A DNA stretch of 34,783 nt from Mycobacterium sp. E740 (GTDB lineage: Bacteria > Actinomycetota > Actinomycetes > Mycobacteriales > Mycobacteriaceae): contig NZ_LZKP01000011.1 in assembly GCF_001672895.1 (NCBI RefSeq), forward strand, positions 1-34,783. The letters are read 5' to 3'. Made by a program: the position numbers and the translations under genes. The notes under the pieces were generated by a model. That model was not told the DNA's origin. It searched no databases and was given only the letters and a program-made list of their open reading frames with translations. Shown one piece after another: positions 9,372 through 17,363 of this stretch (positions are counted from its first letter, which is position 1; each line of letters begins with the position of its first letter).

Positions 9372-10163
9372 GTGGAGCTCATTCCCCCGCGCCTCAAAGA
9401 GCCGGCCTACCGGCTGTACGAGCTGCGGTTGCGCCAGGAGTTGGCGCGGGCCAAATCCCAACTGCCGCGCCATATTGCCGTTCTGTGCGACGGCAACCGC
9501 AGATGGGCGCGTGATCTCGGCCACGATGACGTCAGCGTCGGTTACCGGATGGGCGCCCGCAAGATCGCCGAGATGCTGCGCTGGTGTCAGGAAGCGGGCG
9601 TCGAGATGGCCACCGTGTACCTGCTGTCCACCGAGAACCTGCAGCGCGCCCCGGACGAGCTGTCCCCGCTGATCGAGATCATCACCGACGTCGTGGAGGA
9701 GATCTGCGCACCGGCGAACCACTGGAGCGTGCGCACGGTCGGCGACCTCGAGCTGATCGGGGAGGAACCCGCCCGCCGGCTGCGCGACGCCGTCGAGTCC
9801 ACCGACGCCGCGCCGGGATCGTTCCATGTCAACCTCGCCGTCGGCTACGGCGGACGCCAGGAGATCGTCGACGCCGTCCGCCAGCTGCTCGGCAAGGAAC
9901 TGGCCGACGGGGTTTCCGGTGACCAGCTGATCGAAGCCGTCACGGTCGACGCGATCTCGGAGAATCTCTACACCTCCGGTCAGCCTGACCCGGACCTCGT
10001 CATCCGCACGTCGGGGGAGCAGCGGTTGTCGGGATTCCTGCTGTGGCAGAGCGCGTACTCGGAGATGTGGTTCACCGAGGCGTACTGGCCGGCGTTCCGT
10101 CGGGTCGATTTCCTGCGTGCGTTGCGGGACTACACCGCGCGCCATCGCCGCTACGGCATGTGA
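9372..10163 (+). CDS. Short-chain (2Z,6E)-farnesyl diphosphate synthase (Rv1086 homologue)
   Basis: A 263-residue cis-prenyltransferase that adds one isoprene unit to geranyl diphosphate, giving the Z,E-farnesyl diphosphate used for decaprenyl phosphate, the lipid carrier of mycobacterial cell-wall synthesis. [13 protein letters not shown] contains the catalytic Asp40. [11 protein letters not shown] and [25 protein letters not shown] are conserved substrate and magnesium regions. Leu84 in VYLLSTEN occupies the position reported to limit chain length in Rv1086, where long-chain enzymes have Ala. The GTG start matches the Rv1086 start ([10 protein letters not shown]) and follows a TANNNT box. 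The stop abuts the next gene, suggesting coupling. Long-chain UppS activity is the less likely alternative. Confidence 0.93.
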   Translation: MELIPPRLKEPAYRLYELRLRQELARAKSQLPRHIAVLCDGNRRWARDLGHDDVSVGYRMGARKIAEMLRWCQEAGVEMATVYLLSTENLQRAPDELSPLIEIITDVVEEICAPANHWSVRTVGDLELIGEEPARRLRDAVESTDAAPGSFHVNLAVGYGGRQEIVDAVRQLLGKELADGVSGDQLIEAVTVDAISENLYTSGQPDPDLVIRTSGEQRLSGFLLWQSAYSEMWFTEAYWPAFRRVDFLRALRDYTARHRRYGM

Positions 10164-10165
10164 CC

Positions 10166-11518
10166 ATGGCTGGCCTGTCAGCGGTGGTGTTCGCGCTCAG
10201 CTGGTGGTTGGGCCTGTACCTGCTGGCCCGCGATCCGCGCAAACCCGTCCTGGTGCTGGCCGCGATCGGGCTCACCGGCTTCGCGGCGGTGGTCGCCCTG
10301 GACGCCGTCCGGACGATCAGTGGGGCCGACGTGCTCAGCCGCGTCGAGGTCTATCTGGTCGTGGTGCCGGGCATCGCGTGGTTCGCGGTGCTTCTCGAGC
10401 TGTCGCGGCCGCGCGACACGTGGCGCAGTCGCGCTGGTGAACTCGGGCTCGTCGCGATCGTCGCGACGGCCGCGTTCGTCGGCGCCGTGATGGCCGGCAG
10501 CGTCGACGGCCCGGTCCGGCTGGGCCACTGGGTGATGTTCGCGGCAATCTCAGTGTCGGTGCTGAGCGCGATGATCGTCGCGGTGCTGCGCCGCTGGCAG
10601 CCCGGCCCGGTGGTGGGTTTCGTGGTGATCGCGACGCTGTTCTTCGCGCTCGGCAACGCGATCGTGGTCATCCCGCTGGGCCTCGTGCCCAGCTGGTTGG
10701 CCTTGGCGTCCACCGGGTTCGACGTCGGCCTGCTCGGTGTCGCGGTCGCGATCGGGGACGCGTTCGACGAGGGGCAGGCGTTGCGCGCCGACATGCTGCG
10801 GTCGTTCGCGGCCACCGCCGCGGTGGCGGTGCTGTTCGGCGGGCAGGTGCTGGTGGTGCTGGCGGTGACGGGTCACGGCACGGCGCTGACGGTGCTGCTG
10901 TTCACCAGCTTGGCGATCGCGATCGCGATCACTGTGCTCGCCGATCCGCTGGCCGGCCTGCTCGACCGGTTGGCGTTCTCCCGGTCGCCGGCACTGCGGG
11001 CGGACCGGGCGGCGCTGCGCAGCACCGAGGCGGCGCTGCCGCTGCGCAAGGACAACCCGCTCGACGGCGTGGATGAGGACGCCTTCGCCCGCCTCACCCG
11101 CCGCGCGCTCGGCCACTACGGCGATCTGTCCAAGCTGATCGCCAGTCCACTGACCAATCTGCCCGTCATCGAGGAGCGGTTGGCCGCCCGCGGCGCCGTG
11201 GATCAGCCGTTGGAGCGCGCGACCGAACTCAAGGCGCTGCTGGCCGAGCGCATCGCCCGACTCAAACCGCGGGACGGCGGCGAGTTCGGCACCACAGAGG
11301 AGTGGCGCCACTACAACTCGCTGTACTTCCCGTATGTCGTCGGGGTGCGGGCCTACGCGCAGAACGCCACCGCCGCCGGGCTCGATCCGGTGGGCCGGCA
11401 AGCGTGGCAGTGGTTCGTCACCGATGTGCCGCAGCGGTCGCTGCACAACTGGCAGAACGCCGCCGCGCGACTGATTGCCGCAGATCTGCGCGGAAGTCTG
11501 GTCGCCGCCCAGGACTGA
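10166..11518 (+). CDS. Uncharacterised multi-spanning membrane protein with conserved cytosolic C-terminal domain
   Basis: A 450-residue protein with about nine hydrophobic helices in the first 270 residues. The N-terminal part (SWWLGLYLLARDPRKP) resembles the seven-helix sensor region of some histidine kinases. The C-terminal 180 residues are soluble and carry no kinase, cyclase or DNA-binding motif I recognise. Well-defined blocks there include ALGHYGDLSKL, LERATELKALLAERIARLKPRDGGEFGTTEEWRHY and QRSLHNWQNAAARLIA, suggesting a conserved partner or ligand site. The ATG at 10166 is used; a GTG at 10160 overlaps the prenyltransferase stop (GTGA) and is equally plausible, so the two genes are probably coupled. 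M. tuberculosis has a PE_PGRS gene in this place, as recalled. Function unknown. Confidence 0.8.
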   Translation: MAGLSAVVFALSWWLGLYLLARDPRKPVLVLAAIGLTGFAAVVALDAVRTISGADVLSRVEVYLVVVPGIAWFAVLLELSRPRDTWRSRAGELGLVAIVATAAFVGAVMAGSVDGPVRLGHWVMFAAISVSVLSAMIVAVLRRWQPGPVVGFVVIATLFFALGNAIVVIPLGLVPSWLALASTGFDVGLLGVAVAIGDAFDEGQALRADMLRSFAATAAVAVLFGGQVLVVLAVTGHGTALTVLLFTSLAIAIAITVLADPLAGLLDRLAFSRSPALRADRAALRSTEAALPLRKDNPLDGVDEDAFARLTRRALGHYGDLSKLIASPLTNLPVIEERLAARGAVDQPLERATELKALLAERIARLKPRDGGEFGTTEEWRHYNSLYFPYVVGVRAYAQNATAAGLDPVGRQAWQWFVTDVPQRSLHNWQNAAARLIAADLRGSLVAAQD

Positions 11519-11599
11519 GACGTGCGCTGACCTGGGGCTGGCAGTAGCTGGCAGCGGCCGGTGTCGATCTGGCAGCGGGTTCTGCGCATCGTCGGAGCC

Positions 11600-12004
11600 A
11601 TGAGCACTACAGCCCCACGGCAGATCTCAGACGCCGACTCCCTCCTGCGTTTCGCCCTGCGCGCCGATGCGACGCTGTGCGCGGGCGTCGGACTGATCAT
11701 CGCGATGGCCGTCGACCCGCTGTCGCGAATGTCGGGTCTGTCGGCCACCAGTGAGTGGATCGCCGGTGCGGCGCTCGTCGGTTACGGCGCCGCACTGTTT
11801 CTCGCGGCCGGCCTGCCCGACGTGCGACGGCTCGGTGTCGGCGTGCTCGCCGGCAACGTCGTGTTCGCGGTCGTGGTCACCGTCGTGCTGGTCGCCGGCT
11901 GGCTGCCGCTGACCGAGTTCGGCGTCGTCGGAACGGTCGCGTTCACCGCCGCCACCGTCGCGTTCGCCTACGCCCAGTACCTCGGAGTGCGTCGCCTGAC
12001 GTGA
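11600..12004 (+). CDS. Four-helix integral membrane protein, tandem copy 1
   Basis: A 134-residue protein with four hydrophobic helices and almost no loops. After a short polar N-terminus it reads DADSLLRFALRADATL, which is nearly repeated in the next gene (ESTDSLLRFAMRADATL). I recognise no functional family. The ATG at 11600 is chosen because the paralogue has the same N-terminal layout; an in-frame GTG lies at 11561. A GGAG sits only two bases from the ATG, so the ribosome site is poor. The gene lies 81 bases after the multi-spanning protein and points the same way. Confidence 0.7.
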   Translation: MSTTAPRQISDADSLLRFALRADATLCAGVGLIIAMAVDPLSRMSGLSATSEWIAGAALVGYGAALFLAAGLPDVRRLGVGVLAGNVVFAVVVTVVLVAGWLPLTEFGVVGTVAFTAATVAFAYAQYLGVRRLT

Positions 12005-12019
12005 CTCCCACATGACTGG

Positions 12020-12061
12020 TCCGGAGCCGCCGTCGTAAGAGGTTGCGGCGTCGGCTCCGGA
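12020..12061. terminator. Perfect inverted repeat between the two paralogues
   Basis: TCCGGAGCCG (12020-12029) and CGGCTCCGGA (12052-12061) are exact reverse complements separated by 22 bases. It begins 15 bases after the first paralogue's stop and ends 35 bases before the second one's start. It could be a terminator or an attenuator between the pair. Confidence 0.45.
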
Positions 12062-12096
12062 ACGGTCGCTCACCCCCTCCAGAAAGGAATCCACTC

Positions 12097-12504
12097 ATGA
12101 CCGCTCTATCGACCCGGCTCAACGAGTCGACCGATTCGTTGCTGCGCTTCGCCATGCGCGCCGACGCGACACTGACCGGCCTGGCCGGAATCGCCGCCCT
12201 TCCGCTCGCCGGTTGGCTGGCTGAAACATCGGGCACCACAACGACCTTCGAGTACTCGATGGCCGCGTTCTTCATCGGCTACGGGCTGGTGGTGCTCGGC
12301 CTGGCGGCGTTGCCCTCGGTCAAGCGGGCCGGCATGGCGGTGATCGCCGCGAATGTGGTCTACGCCGTCGCCGCGGTCCTGCTCGTGGTATCGAACATGT
12401 TCGCGCTCACCACGATCGGCGTGGTGCTGACGCTCGCGACCGGCGTGTACACCCTGGCCTTCGCCGAGCTGCAGTACCAGGGTTGGCGGCGGATCGGCCG
12501 GTAG
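12097..12504 (+). CDS. Four-helix integral membrane protein, tandem copy 2
   Basis: A 135-residue paralogue of the preceding gene with the same four-helix layout and the shared N-terminal motif DSLLRFAMRADATL. A pattern of small residues and glycines (FFIGYGLVVLGLAALPSVKRAGMAVIAANVVYAV) parallels VGYGAALFLAAGLPDVRRLGVGVLAGNVVFAV in copy 1. The ATG has a good ribosome site (AGAAAGGA, eight bases upstream), unlike copy 1. The stop lies four bases from the end of convergent coaA. Function unknown. Such short DoxX-sized membrane proteins often act in small oligomers, which is only a guess. Confidence 0.8.
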   Translation: MTALSTRLNESTDSLLRFAMRADATLTGLAGIAALPLAGWLAETSGTTTTFEYSMAAFFIGYGLVVLGLAALPSVKRAGMAVIAANVVYAVAAVLLVVSNMFALTTIGVVLTLATGVYTLAFAELQYQGWRRIGR

Positions 12505-12508
12505 CCGG

Positions 12509-13447
12509 TCAGAGCTTGCGAAGTCGCAGCCGGTTGATCGAGTGGTCGGCGTCCTTGCGCAGCACCAGCGTCGCGCGCGGACGGGTCGGCAGGATGTTCT
12601 CGATCAGATTCGGTCTGTTGATCGAGTGCCAGATGTCGCGAGCGGCGAACACCGCCTGCTGGTCGGTGAGCGTGGCGTAGTGGTGAAAGTGTGAAGCCGG
12701 GTCGGCGAAGGCCGTCGTCCGCAAGCCCAGAAACCGGTCGATGTACCACTTCTCGATGTCGTCGATGCGGGCGTCCACATACACCGAGAAGTCGAACAGG
12801 TCCGACACCATCAGTGTCGGCCCGGTCTGCAACACGTTGAGGCCCTCGAGGATCAAGATGTCCGGGTGACGAACCACCTGCTTCTCGCGGGGCACGATGT
12901 CGTAGAGCAGATGCGAGTACACCGGCGCGCAGGCGTATTCCGACCCCGACTTCACCGTCGTGACGAACCGCATCAGCGCGCGACGATCGTAGCTCTCGGG
13001 AAAGCCCTTGCGCCCCATCAGGTTCCGCCGCACCAGCTCGGAGTTCGGGTAGAGGAACCCGTCGGTGGTCACCAGGTCGACCCGCGGATGGTGCTCCCAG
13101 CGGGCCAGAAGTGCCTGCAGCACACGGGCCGTCGTGGACTTGCCGACCGCCACGCTGCCCGCGACGCCGATCACGAACGGCACCGGCCGGTCCGGGTTCT
13201 GCTGCGGCTCACCCAAGAACTCGGCGGTCGTCGAGAACAACCGCTGGCGCGCGGCGACCTGAAGGTGGATCAGGCGGGCCAGCGGCAGGTAGACCTCTTC
13301 GACTTCGAGCAGATCGACTTTCTCGCCGATCCCGCGCAGCTTCCGCAGCTCATCCTCGCTGAGCTTCAGCGGTGTCGACATACGCAGGTTCCGCCACTGA
13401 CTCCGGTCGAACTCCACGTATGGGCTGGGTTCACTCAGCCGCGCCAT
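12509..13447 (-). CDS. coaA: Pantothenate kinase, type I
   Basis: A 312-residue enzyme, the same length as M. tuberculosis CoaA (Rv1092c). It phosphorylates pantothenate with ATP in the first, rate-limiting step of coenzyme A synthesis. The P-loop [12 protein letters not shown] spans residues 94-105 with Lys103. [12 protein letters not shown] contains the catalytic aspartate. The segments [14 protein letters not shown] and [12 protein letters not shown] are typical of type I enzymes, as is the FFDFS/YVDA-like stretch. Type I enzymes are feedback-inhibited by CoA. The ATG at 13447 matches the recalled start of the M. tuberculosis protein. The gene is divergent from the DUF885-like gene over only 30 bases. 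Confidence 0.97.
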   Translation of the reverse strand: MARLSEPSPYVEFDRSQWRNLRMSTPLKLSEDELRKLRGIGEKVDLLEVEEVYLPLARLIHLQVAARQRLFSTTAEFLGEPQQNPDRPVPFVIGVAGSVAVGKSTTARVLQALLARWEHHPRVDLVTTDGFLYPNSELVRRNLMGRKGFPESYDRRALMRFVTTVKSGSEYACAPVYSHLLYDIVPREKQVVRHPDILILEGLNVLQTGPTLMVSDLFDFSVYVDARIDDIEKWYIDRFLGLRTTAFADPASHFHHYATLTDQQAVFAARDIWHSINRPNLIENILPTRPRATLVLRKDADHSINRLRLRKL

Positions 13448-13464
13448 GCGCTCAGTCTTGCATT

Positions 13465-13470
13465 TACCGT
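13465..13470 (+). promoter_or_regulatory. -10 box of a leaderless promoter for the DUF885-like gene
   Basis: TACCGT matches TANNNT and ends seven bases before the ATG at 13478. The 30-base divergent gap to coaA leaves no room for a normal leader. Confidence 0.5.
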
Positions 13471-13477
13471 TGAGCCC

Positions 13478-14683
13478 ATGGACGCCAGCACCTCAGATTC
13501 GTTCGTGCGCGAGTATCTGCTGCTCGGTCTGCGCTTCGACCGGGTCGAAGACGGCTACGTCGACTCGTTCACCGGTGATCCCGCGTTGCGCGGCGTCGTC
13601 GCCGACGAGCCGCAGCCAGACCCCGCCGACCTGGCCCGGCAGGCCGACCGGATGCTGGCGCAACTGCCCGCCGGCCTCGACCAGCAGCGCGCGGACTACG
13701 TCGGTGCCCACCTGCGGGCGCTGGCGTGCGCCGGCCGCAAATTCGCCGGAGAGCAGGTCGGTTTCGTCGACGAGGTCGATGCGTATTTCGACGTGCGCAT
13801 CAGCAAGGGTGACCCCGAGCGGTATCGGCAGGCCCACCGGCAACTGGACGAGGTGCTCGACGGCACCGGTCCGCTCGCCGACCGGATGCGCGTGTACCGG
13901 GCGGGCGAGGAGATCCCGCCGGACCGCCTCGAGGAGTGCATCCACGCGTTCTCCAGCGCGCTGCGCGACCGCGTGCGCGCCGAGTATCCGCTGCCCGAAA
14001 CGGAGACGATCACCTACGAAGTGGTCACCGACAAACCGTGGTCAGGCTTCAACTACTACCTCGGCGACTACCAGTCGACCGTGGCCGTCAACGCCGACCT
14101 CAAACAGCAGATGTCGAACCTGCCGCGGCTGGTCGCCCACGAGTCCTATCCGGGCCACCACACCGAGCACTGCCGCAAGGAGGCGGGCCTGGTCGAGCGC
14201 CGCGGCCAGGCTGAGCAGACGATCTTTCTGGTCAACACCCCGCAGTGCCTGATGGCCGAGGGCCTGGCCGACCTCGCGCTGCACGCCGCCATCGGCCCGG
14301 AGTGGGGTGCCTGGGCCGCCGAGATATACGCCGACCTGGGGCTGCGATTCGACGGTGTGCGCGCCCAAGCGGTCTCGGCGGCCACGGCGGCGCTTGCCGA
14401 CGTGCGCCAGGACGCGGCGCTGATGCTGCACGACGAGCATCGCGACGTCGACGACGTGGCCGCGTTCCTGCAGCGGTGGCTGCTCGTCGACGACGTCCGC
14501 GCGCGGCAGATGTTGCGGTTCCTGTCCTCGCCGCTGTGGCGCGCGTACACCAGCACCTACGTCGAGGGATACCGGTTGCTGCGCGGCTGGCTGGACGAGC
14601 GGCCCGACGGGGTCAGCCTGACCCAGCGGTTCGGGACGCTGCTCGACGAGCCGCTGATCCCGTCGTCGCTGCGGGTGGCCTGA
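13478..14683 (+). CDS. DUF885-like putative zinc metallopeptidase
   Basis: A 401-residue protein, probably cytosolic, with no signal peptide. The motif HESYPGHH (residues 221-228) is the HExxPGHH signature of DUF885 proteins, with His221 and Glu222 in the HExxH-like position and further histidines at 227, 228 and 231. A downstream [12 protein letters not shown] segment could provide the third zinc ligand through its Glu, as in gluzincin-type peptidases. Canonical DUF885 proteins are, as I recall, about 500-600 residues, so this is a short form. Peptidase activity is inferred and the substrate unknown. A leaderless promoter precedes the ATG. Gene position: between coaA and glyA, where I recall no M. 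tuberculosis counterpart. Confidence 0.8.
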   Translation: MDASTSDSFVREYLLLGLRFDRVEDGYVDSFTGDPALRGVVADEPQPDPADLARQADRMLAQLPAGLDQQRADYVGAHLRALACAGRKFAGEQVGFVDEVDAYFDVRISKGDPERYRQAHRQLDEVLDGTGPLADRMRVYRAGEEIPPDRLEECIHAFSSALRDRVRAEYPLPETETITYEVVTDKPWSGFNYYLGDYQSTVAVNADLKQQMSNLPRLVAHESYPGHHTEHCRKEAGLVERRGQAEQTIFLVNTPQCLMAEGLADLALHAAIGPEWGAWAAEIYADLGLRFDGVRAQAVSAATAALADVRQDAALMLHDEHRDVDDVAAFLQRWLLVDDVRARQMLRFLSSPLWRAYTSTYVEGYRLLRGWLDERPDGVSLTQRFGTLLDEPLIPSSLRVA

Positions 14684-14694
14684 TCGCGGCGTCG

Positions 14695-14700
14695 TAGGCT
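14695..14700 (+). promoter_or_regulatory. -10 box of a leaderless glyA promoter
   Basis: TAGGCT, identical to the metB box, ends six bases before the glyA ATG at 14707. No ribosome site lies in the gap. Confidence 0.55.
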
Positions 14701-14706
14701 GAACGC

Positions 14707-16170
14707 ATGACTGCAGACCCCGTGACTTCACACGCTGCTGCTCCGGGCGCGGAGTACGCCGACACCGCGAGCGCCGCCTACCGGGCCGCGCTGCAGGTCA
14801 TCGAGTCCGTCGAGCCGCGCATCGCGGCCGCCACCCGCAAAGAGCTTGCCGATCAACGTGATTCGCTCAAGCTGATCGCCAGCGAGAACTACGCGTCGCC
14901 GGCGGTGCTGCTGACCATGGGCACCTGGTTCTCCGACAAGTACGCCGAGGGCACGATCGGACACCGGTTCTACGCGGGCTGCCAGAACGTCGACACCGTC
15001 GAAACCATCGCCGCCGAGCATGCCCGCGAGCTGTTCGGGGCGCCGTACGCCTACGTGCAGCCGCACTCCGGAATCGACGCCAACCTCGTCGCGTTCTGGG
15101 CGATCCTGGCCACGCGCGTCGAAGCACCCGAGCTCGCGGAGGCGGGCCTCAAGCACGTCAACGACCTGTCCGAGGCGGACTGGGAGAAGCTGCGCAACAA
15201 GCTGGGCAACCAGCGGCTGCTGGGGATGTCGCTGGACGCCGGCGGCCACCTCACCCACGGCTTCCGGCCGAACATCTCGGGCAAGATGTTCCACCAGCGC
15301 AGCTACGGCACCGACCCGAACACCGGTTTCCTCGACTACGGCGCGGTCGCCGAGGCAGCGCGCGAGTTCAAGCCGCTGATCATCGTGACCGGTTACTCGG
15401 CCTATCCGCGGCGTGTGAACTTCGCCAAGATGCGCGAGATCGCCGACGAGGTGGGCGCGACGTTGATGGTCGACATGGCGCACTTCGCCGGCCTGGTCGC
15501 GGGCAAGGTGTTCACCGGCGACGAGGATCCCGTGCCGCACGCCCACGTCACCACCACGACCACCCACAAGTCGCTGCGCGGGCCGCGCGGCGGAATGGTG
15601 CTCGCCCAGCCGGAGTACTCCGATGCCGTCGACAAGGGCTGCCCGATGGTGCTGGGCGGGCCGCTGTCGCATGTGATGGCCGCCAAAGCGGTCGCGCTCG
15701 CCGAGGCCCGCCAGCCGTCGTTCCAGGCATACGCCCAGCGGGTCGCCGACAACGCCCAGGCCCTGGCCGACGGGTTCCTCAAACGCGACGCCGCGCTGGT
15801 CACCGGCGGCACCGACAACCACCTCGTGCTGCTCGACGTCACCTCGTTCGGGCTGACCGGTCGCCAGGCGGAATCGGCGCTGCTCGACGCCGGCATCGTC
15901 ACCAACCGCAACTCAGTGCCCGCCGACCCGAACGGCGCCTGGTACACCAGCGGCATCCGGTTGGGCACTCCCGCGCTGACCACCCGCGGGTTCGGCGGCG
16001 ACGACTTCGACCGCGTCGCCGAGCTGATCGTCGACGTGCTGTCCAACACCGACCCACAGGGGACGTCCAAGGCCAAGTACACGTTGGCCGACGGCACCGC
16101 CGAGCGCGTACACGCCGCATCGGCCGAGTTGCTGGCCGCCAACCCCCTGTATCCGGGGCTCGAGCTGTAA
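14707..16170 (+). CDS. glyA: Serine hydroxymethyltransferase, long form
   Basis: A 487-residue PLP enzyme that interconverts serine and glycine with tetrahydrofolate, the main source of one-carbon units. The PLP lysine is Lys288 in the TTTTTHK motif. [12 protein letters not shown] (54-65), [29 protein letters not shown] and [15 protein letters not shown] are all conserved. It differs from M. tuberculosis GlyA1, recalled as about 426 residues, by a 40-residue N-terminal extension and an insert of about 35 residues near 135-172 ([20 protein letters not shown]). In these points it resembles a longer actinobacterial SHMT type of around 480 residues. It nevertheless sits at the glyA1 position between coaA and desA2. 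Confidence 0.93.
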   Translation: MTADPVTSHAAAPGAEYADTASAAYRAALQVIESVEPRIAAATRKELADQRDSLKLIASENYASPAVLLTMGTWFSDKYAEGTIGHRFYAGCQNVDTVETIAAEHARELFGAPYAYVQPHSGIDANLVAFWAILATRVEAPELAEAGLKHVNDLSEADWEKLRNKLGNQRLLGMSLDAGGHLTHGFRPNISGKMFHQRSYGTDPNTGFLDYGAVAEAAREFKPLIIVTGYSAYPRRVNFAKMREIADEVGATLMVDMAHFAGLVAGKVFTGDEDPVPHAHVTTTTTHKSLRGPRGGMVLAQPEYSDAVDKGCPMVLGGPLSHVMAAKAVALAEARQPSFQAYAQRVADNAQALADGFLKRDAALVTGGTDNHLVLLDVTSFGLTGRQAESALLDAGIVTNRNSVPADPNGAWYTSGIRLGTPALTTRGFGGDDFDRVAELIVDVLSNTDPQGTSKAKYTLADGTAERVHAASAELLAANPLYPGLEL

Positions 16171-16171
16171 T

Positions 16172-16230
16172 ACCCGACGAATGTCGGGTTGATCGACGCT
16201 TTTCTGTGGCACGCGTGCGACAACCCGACA
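16172..16230. terminator. Two alternative hairpins after glyA
   Basis: ACCCGAC (16172-16178) pairs with GTCGGGT (16183-16189) around GAAT, one base after the glyA stop. The same GTCGGGT is part of TGTCGGGTTG (16182-16191), which is also the exact reverse complement of CAACCCGACA (16221-16230). The two hairpins are mutually exclusive. A terminator is the default reading, and a switch is possible. Confidence 0.5.
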
Positions 16231-16262
16231 CTCACGCTGACGGGCCTCGCGCGGTAGGCGCG

Positions 16263-16311
16263 CCCGCGCGGGAATTTTACGATTCCCACAGAATTGAGTT
16301 ACTGTAACTGC
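16263..16311 (+). promoter_or_regulatory. Palindrome-rich desA2 promoter, probably leaderless
   Basis: The -10 hexamer TACTGT (16300-16305) ends six bases before the desA2 ATG at 16312. It lies inside the palindrome AGTTAC-T-GTAACT (16297-16309). Upstream are GGGAAT-TTTACG-ATTCCC (16270-16287), which would cover the -35 region, and the exact palindrome CCCGCGCGGG (16263-16272). The arrangement is what one expects of a repressor-controlled promoter, but no known operator consensus was recognised. Confidence 0.55.
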
Positions 16312-17139
16312 ATGGCACAGAAACCTGTACCGAATGCGCTGATCCTCGAACTCGAGCCGGTCGTGCAGCAGGAGCTGCGTCGTCATATCGACTCCGAGGA
16401 CCTCTGGTACGCACACGACTACGTACCGTTCGACCAGGGCGAGAACTTCGCGTTCCTGGGCGGCAAGGACTGGGACCCCTCCCAGGTGACCCTGCCCAAG
16501 GACGTCACCGATGCGCTGGAGATCCTGCTCATCACCAAGGACAACCTCGCGAGCTTCCACCGCGAGTTCGTGTTCAGCTTCATCCTCGAGGAGAAGTGGG
16601 GCCGCTGGATCGGCCGCTGGACCGCCGAGGAGCACCTGCACGCGATAGCGTTGCGCAACTACCTCGTCGTCACCCGGGAGATCGACCCGACCGCCAACGA
16701 GGACGTGCGAGTCGAGCACGTGATGAAGGGATACCGCGCCGACACCTACAGCCAGGTCGAGCGGCTGGTGTTCATGGCGTTCTTCGAACGCGCGCACGCC
16801 GTGTTCTGTCGCAACCTCGAAGACAAGATCACCGAACCCGTCCTCAAGGGCCTCATCGGGCGGATCGCGAAAGACGAGGAGCGCCATGAGGAGTTCTTCG
16901 CCAACCTGGTCGCACACCTGCTGACCACCAACCGGGAAGAAACGGTCGATGCGATCGCGCGTCGAGCCGCCGAACTCGACGTCGTCGGTGGCGACATCGA
17001 CGCCTACGCGGACAAGGTGCACCGCATGGCCGAGATCGGGATTTTCGGGCCGGAGCAGTTGCGCCAGGTGACCGTCGACCGGATCGCCGCATGGGGTCTG
17101 GCCGACGAACCGAAACTGCGCGAGTTCGCTTCCGCCTAA
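16312..17139 (+). CDS. desA2: Acyl-ACP desaturase family protein DesA2
   Basis: A 275-residue member of the soluble, di-iron acyl-ACP desaturase family, the same length as M. tuberculosis DesA2 (Rv1094). The opening MAQKPVPNALILELEPVV and DYVPFDQGENFAFLGG match it closely. The metal-binding glutamates and histidines lie in TAEEHLH (104-110) and KDEERHE (187-193). The second follows the family (D/E)ExRH pattern. The family inserts double bonds into acyl chains bound to acyl carrier protein; DesA2 is implicated in mycolic acid precursor synthesis, though its exact substrate is debated. The ATG at 16312 is used; an in-frame TTG at 16294 would run through the promoter palindrome. No Shine-Dalgarno is seen, consistent with leaderless expression. 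Confidence 0.94.
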   Translation: MAQKPVPNALILELEPVVQQELRRHIDSEDLWYAHDYVPFDQGENFAFLGGKDWDPSQVTLPKDVTDALEILLITKDNLASFHREFVFSFILEEKWGRWIGRWTAEEHLHAIALRNYLVVTREIDPTANEDVRVEHVMKGYRADTYSQVERLVFMAFFERAHAVFCRNLEDKITEPVLKGLIGRIAKDEERHEEFFANLVAHLLTTNREETVDAIARRAAELDVVGGDIDAYADKVHRMAEIGIFGPEQLRQVTVDRIAAWGLADEPKLREFASA

Positions 17140-17211
17140 CCCCTCCTCGCCGCACGCGCGGGGTGGCCGATATTCCGGCGCGCCTGCACGGCGCATGTGC
17201 TGCACCGGGAG

Positions 17212-17217
17212 TAGCGT
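17212..17217 (+). promoter_or_regulatory. Possible -10 box upstream of phoH2
   Basis: TAGCGT matches TANNNT and ends eight bases before an ATG at 17226 that opens a short ORF running into phoH2. It may be the start of a phoH2 transcript with or without a translated leader. Confidence 0.35.
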
Positions 17218-17225
17218 CGCTTTCG

Positions 17226-17363
17226 ATGGCTAGCGACATGCTCTGCTGTCCGGGCGGTACCGATCGATCCGATCACGAAGGGACCGGCCCCGGTCCCAGT
17301 GCCGCGTTGTCCGCCGAAGGTTCGTGCGGGGCCGCGCGACCGCGAGGAGCGCCACGTGACTGA
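17226..17363 (+). CDS. Candidate short ORF overlapping the phoH2 start
   Basis: A 45-residue [14 protein letters not shown] to RGAPRD, whose stop overlaps the phoH2 GTG within GTGACTGA. Work on mycobacterial PhoH2 described an upstream overlapping gene (phoAT) proposed as its antitoxin, so an ORF here is expected. A TANNNT box eight bases before the ATG would make it leaderless. Against it, third-position GC is only moderate compared with neighbours, and it contains a strong hairpin (17280-17297). The frame stays open upstream into desA2, with another in-frame GTG at 17163. I cannot confirm homology to PhoAT. Confidence 0.35.
   Translation: MASDMLCCPGGTDRSDHEGTGPGPSAALSAEGSCGAARPRGAPRD
17280..17297 (+). 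promoter_or_regulatory. Strong short hairpin in the phoH2 leader
   Basis: GGGACCGG (17280-17287) and CCGGTCCC (17290-17297) are exact reverse complements separated by two bases; in RNA the loop would open slightly to about four to six bases. It ends 58 bases before the phoH2 GTG and may act as an attenuator or RNA processing site. Confidence 0.4.
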
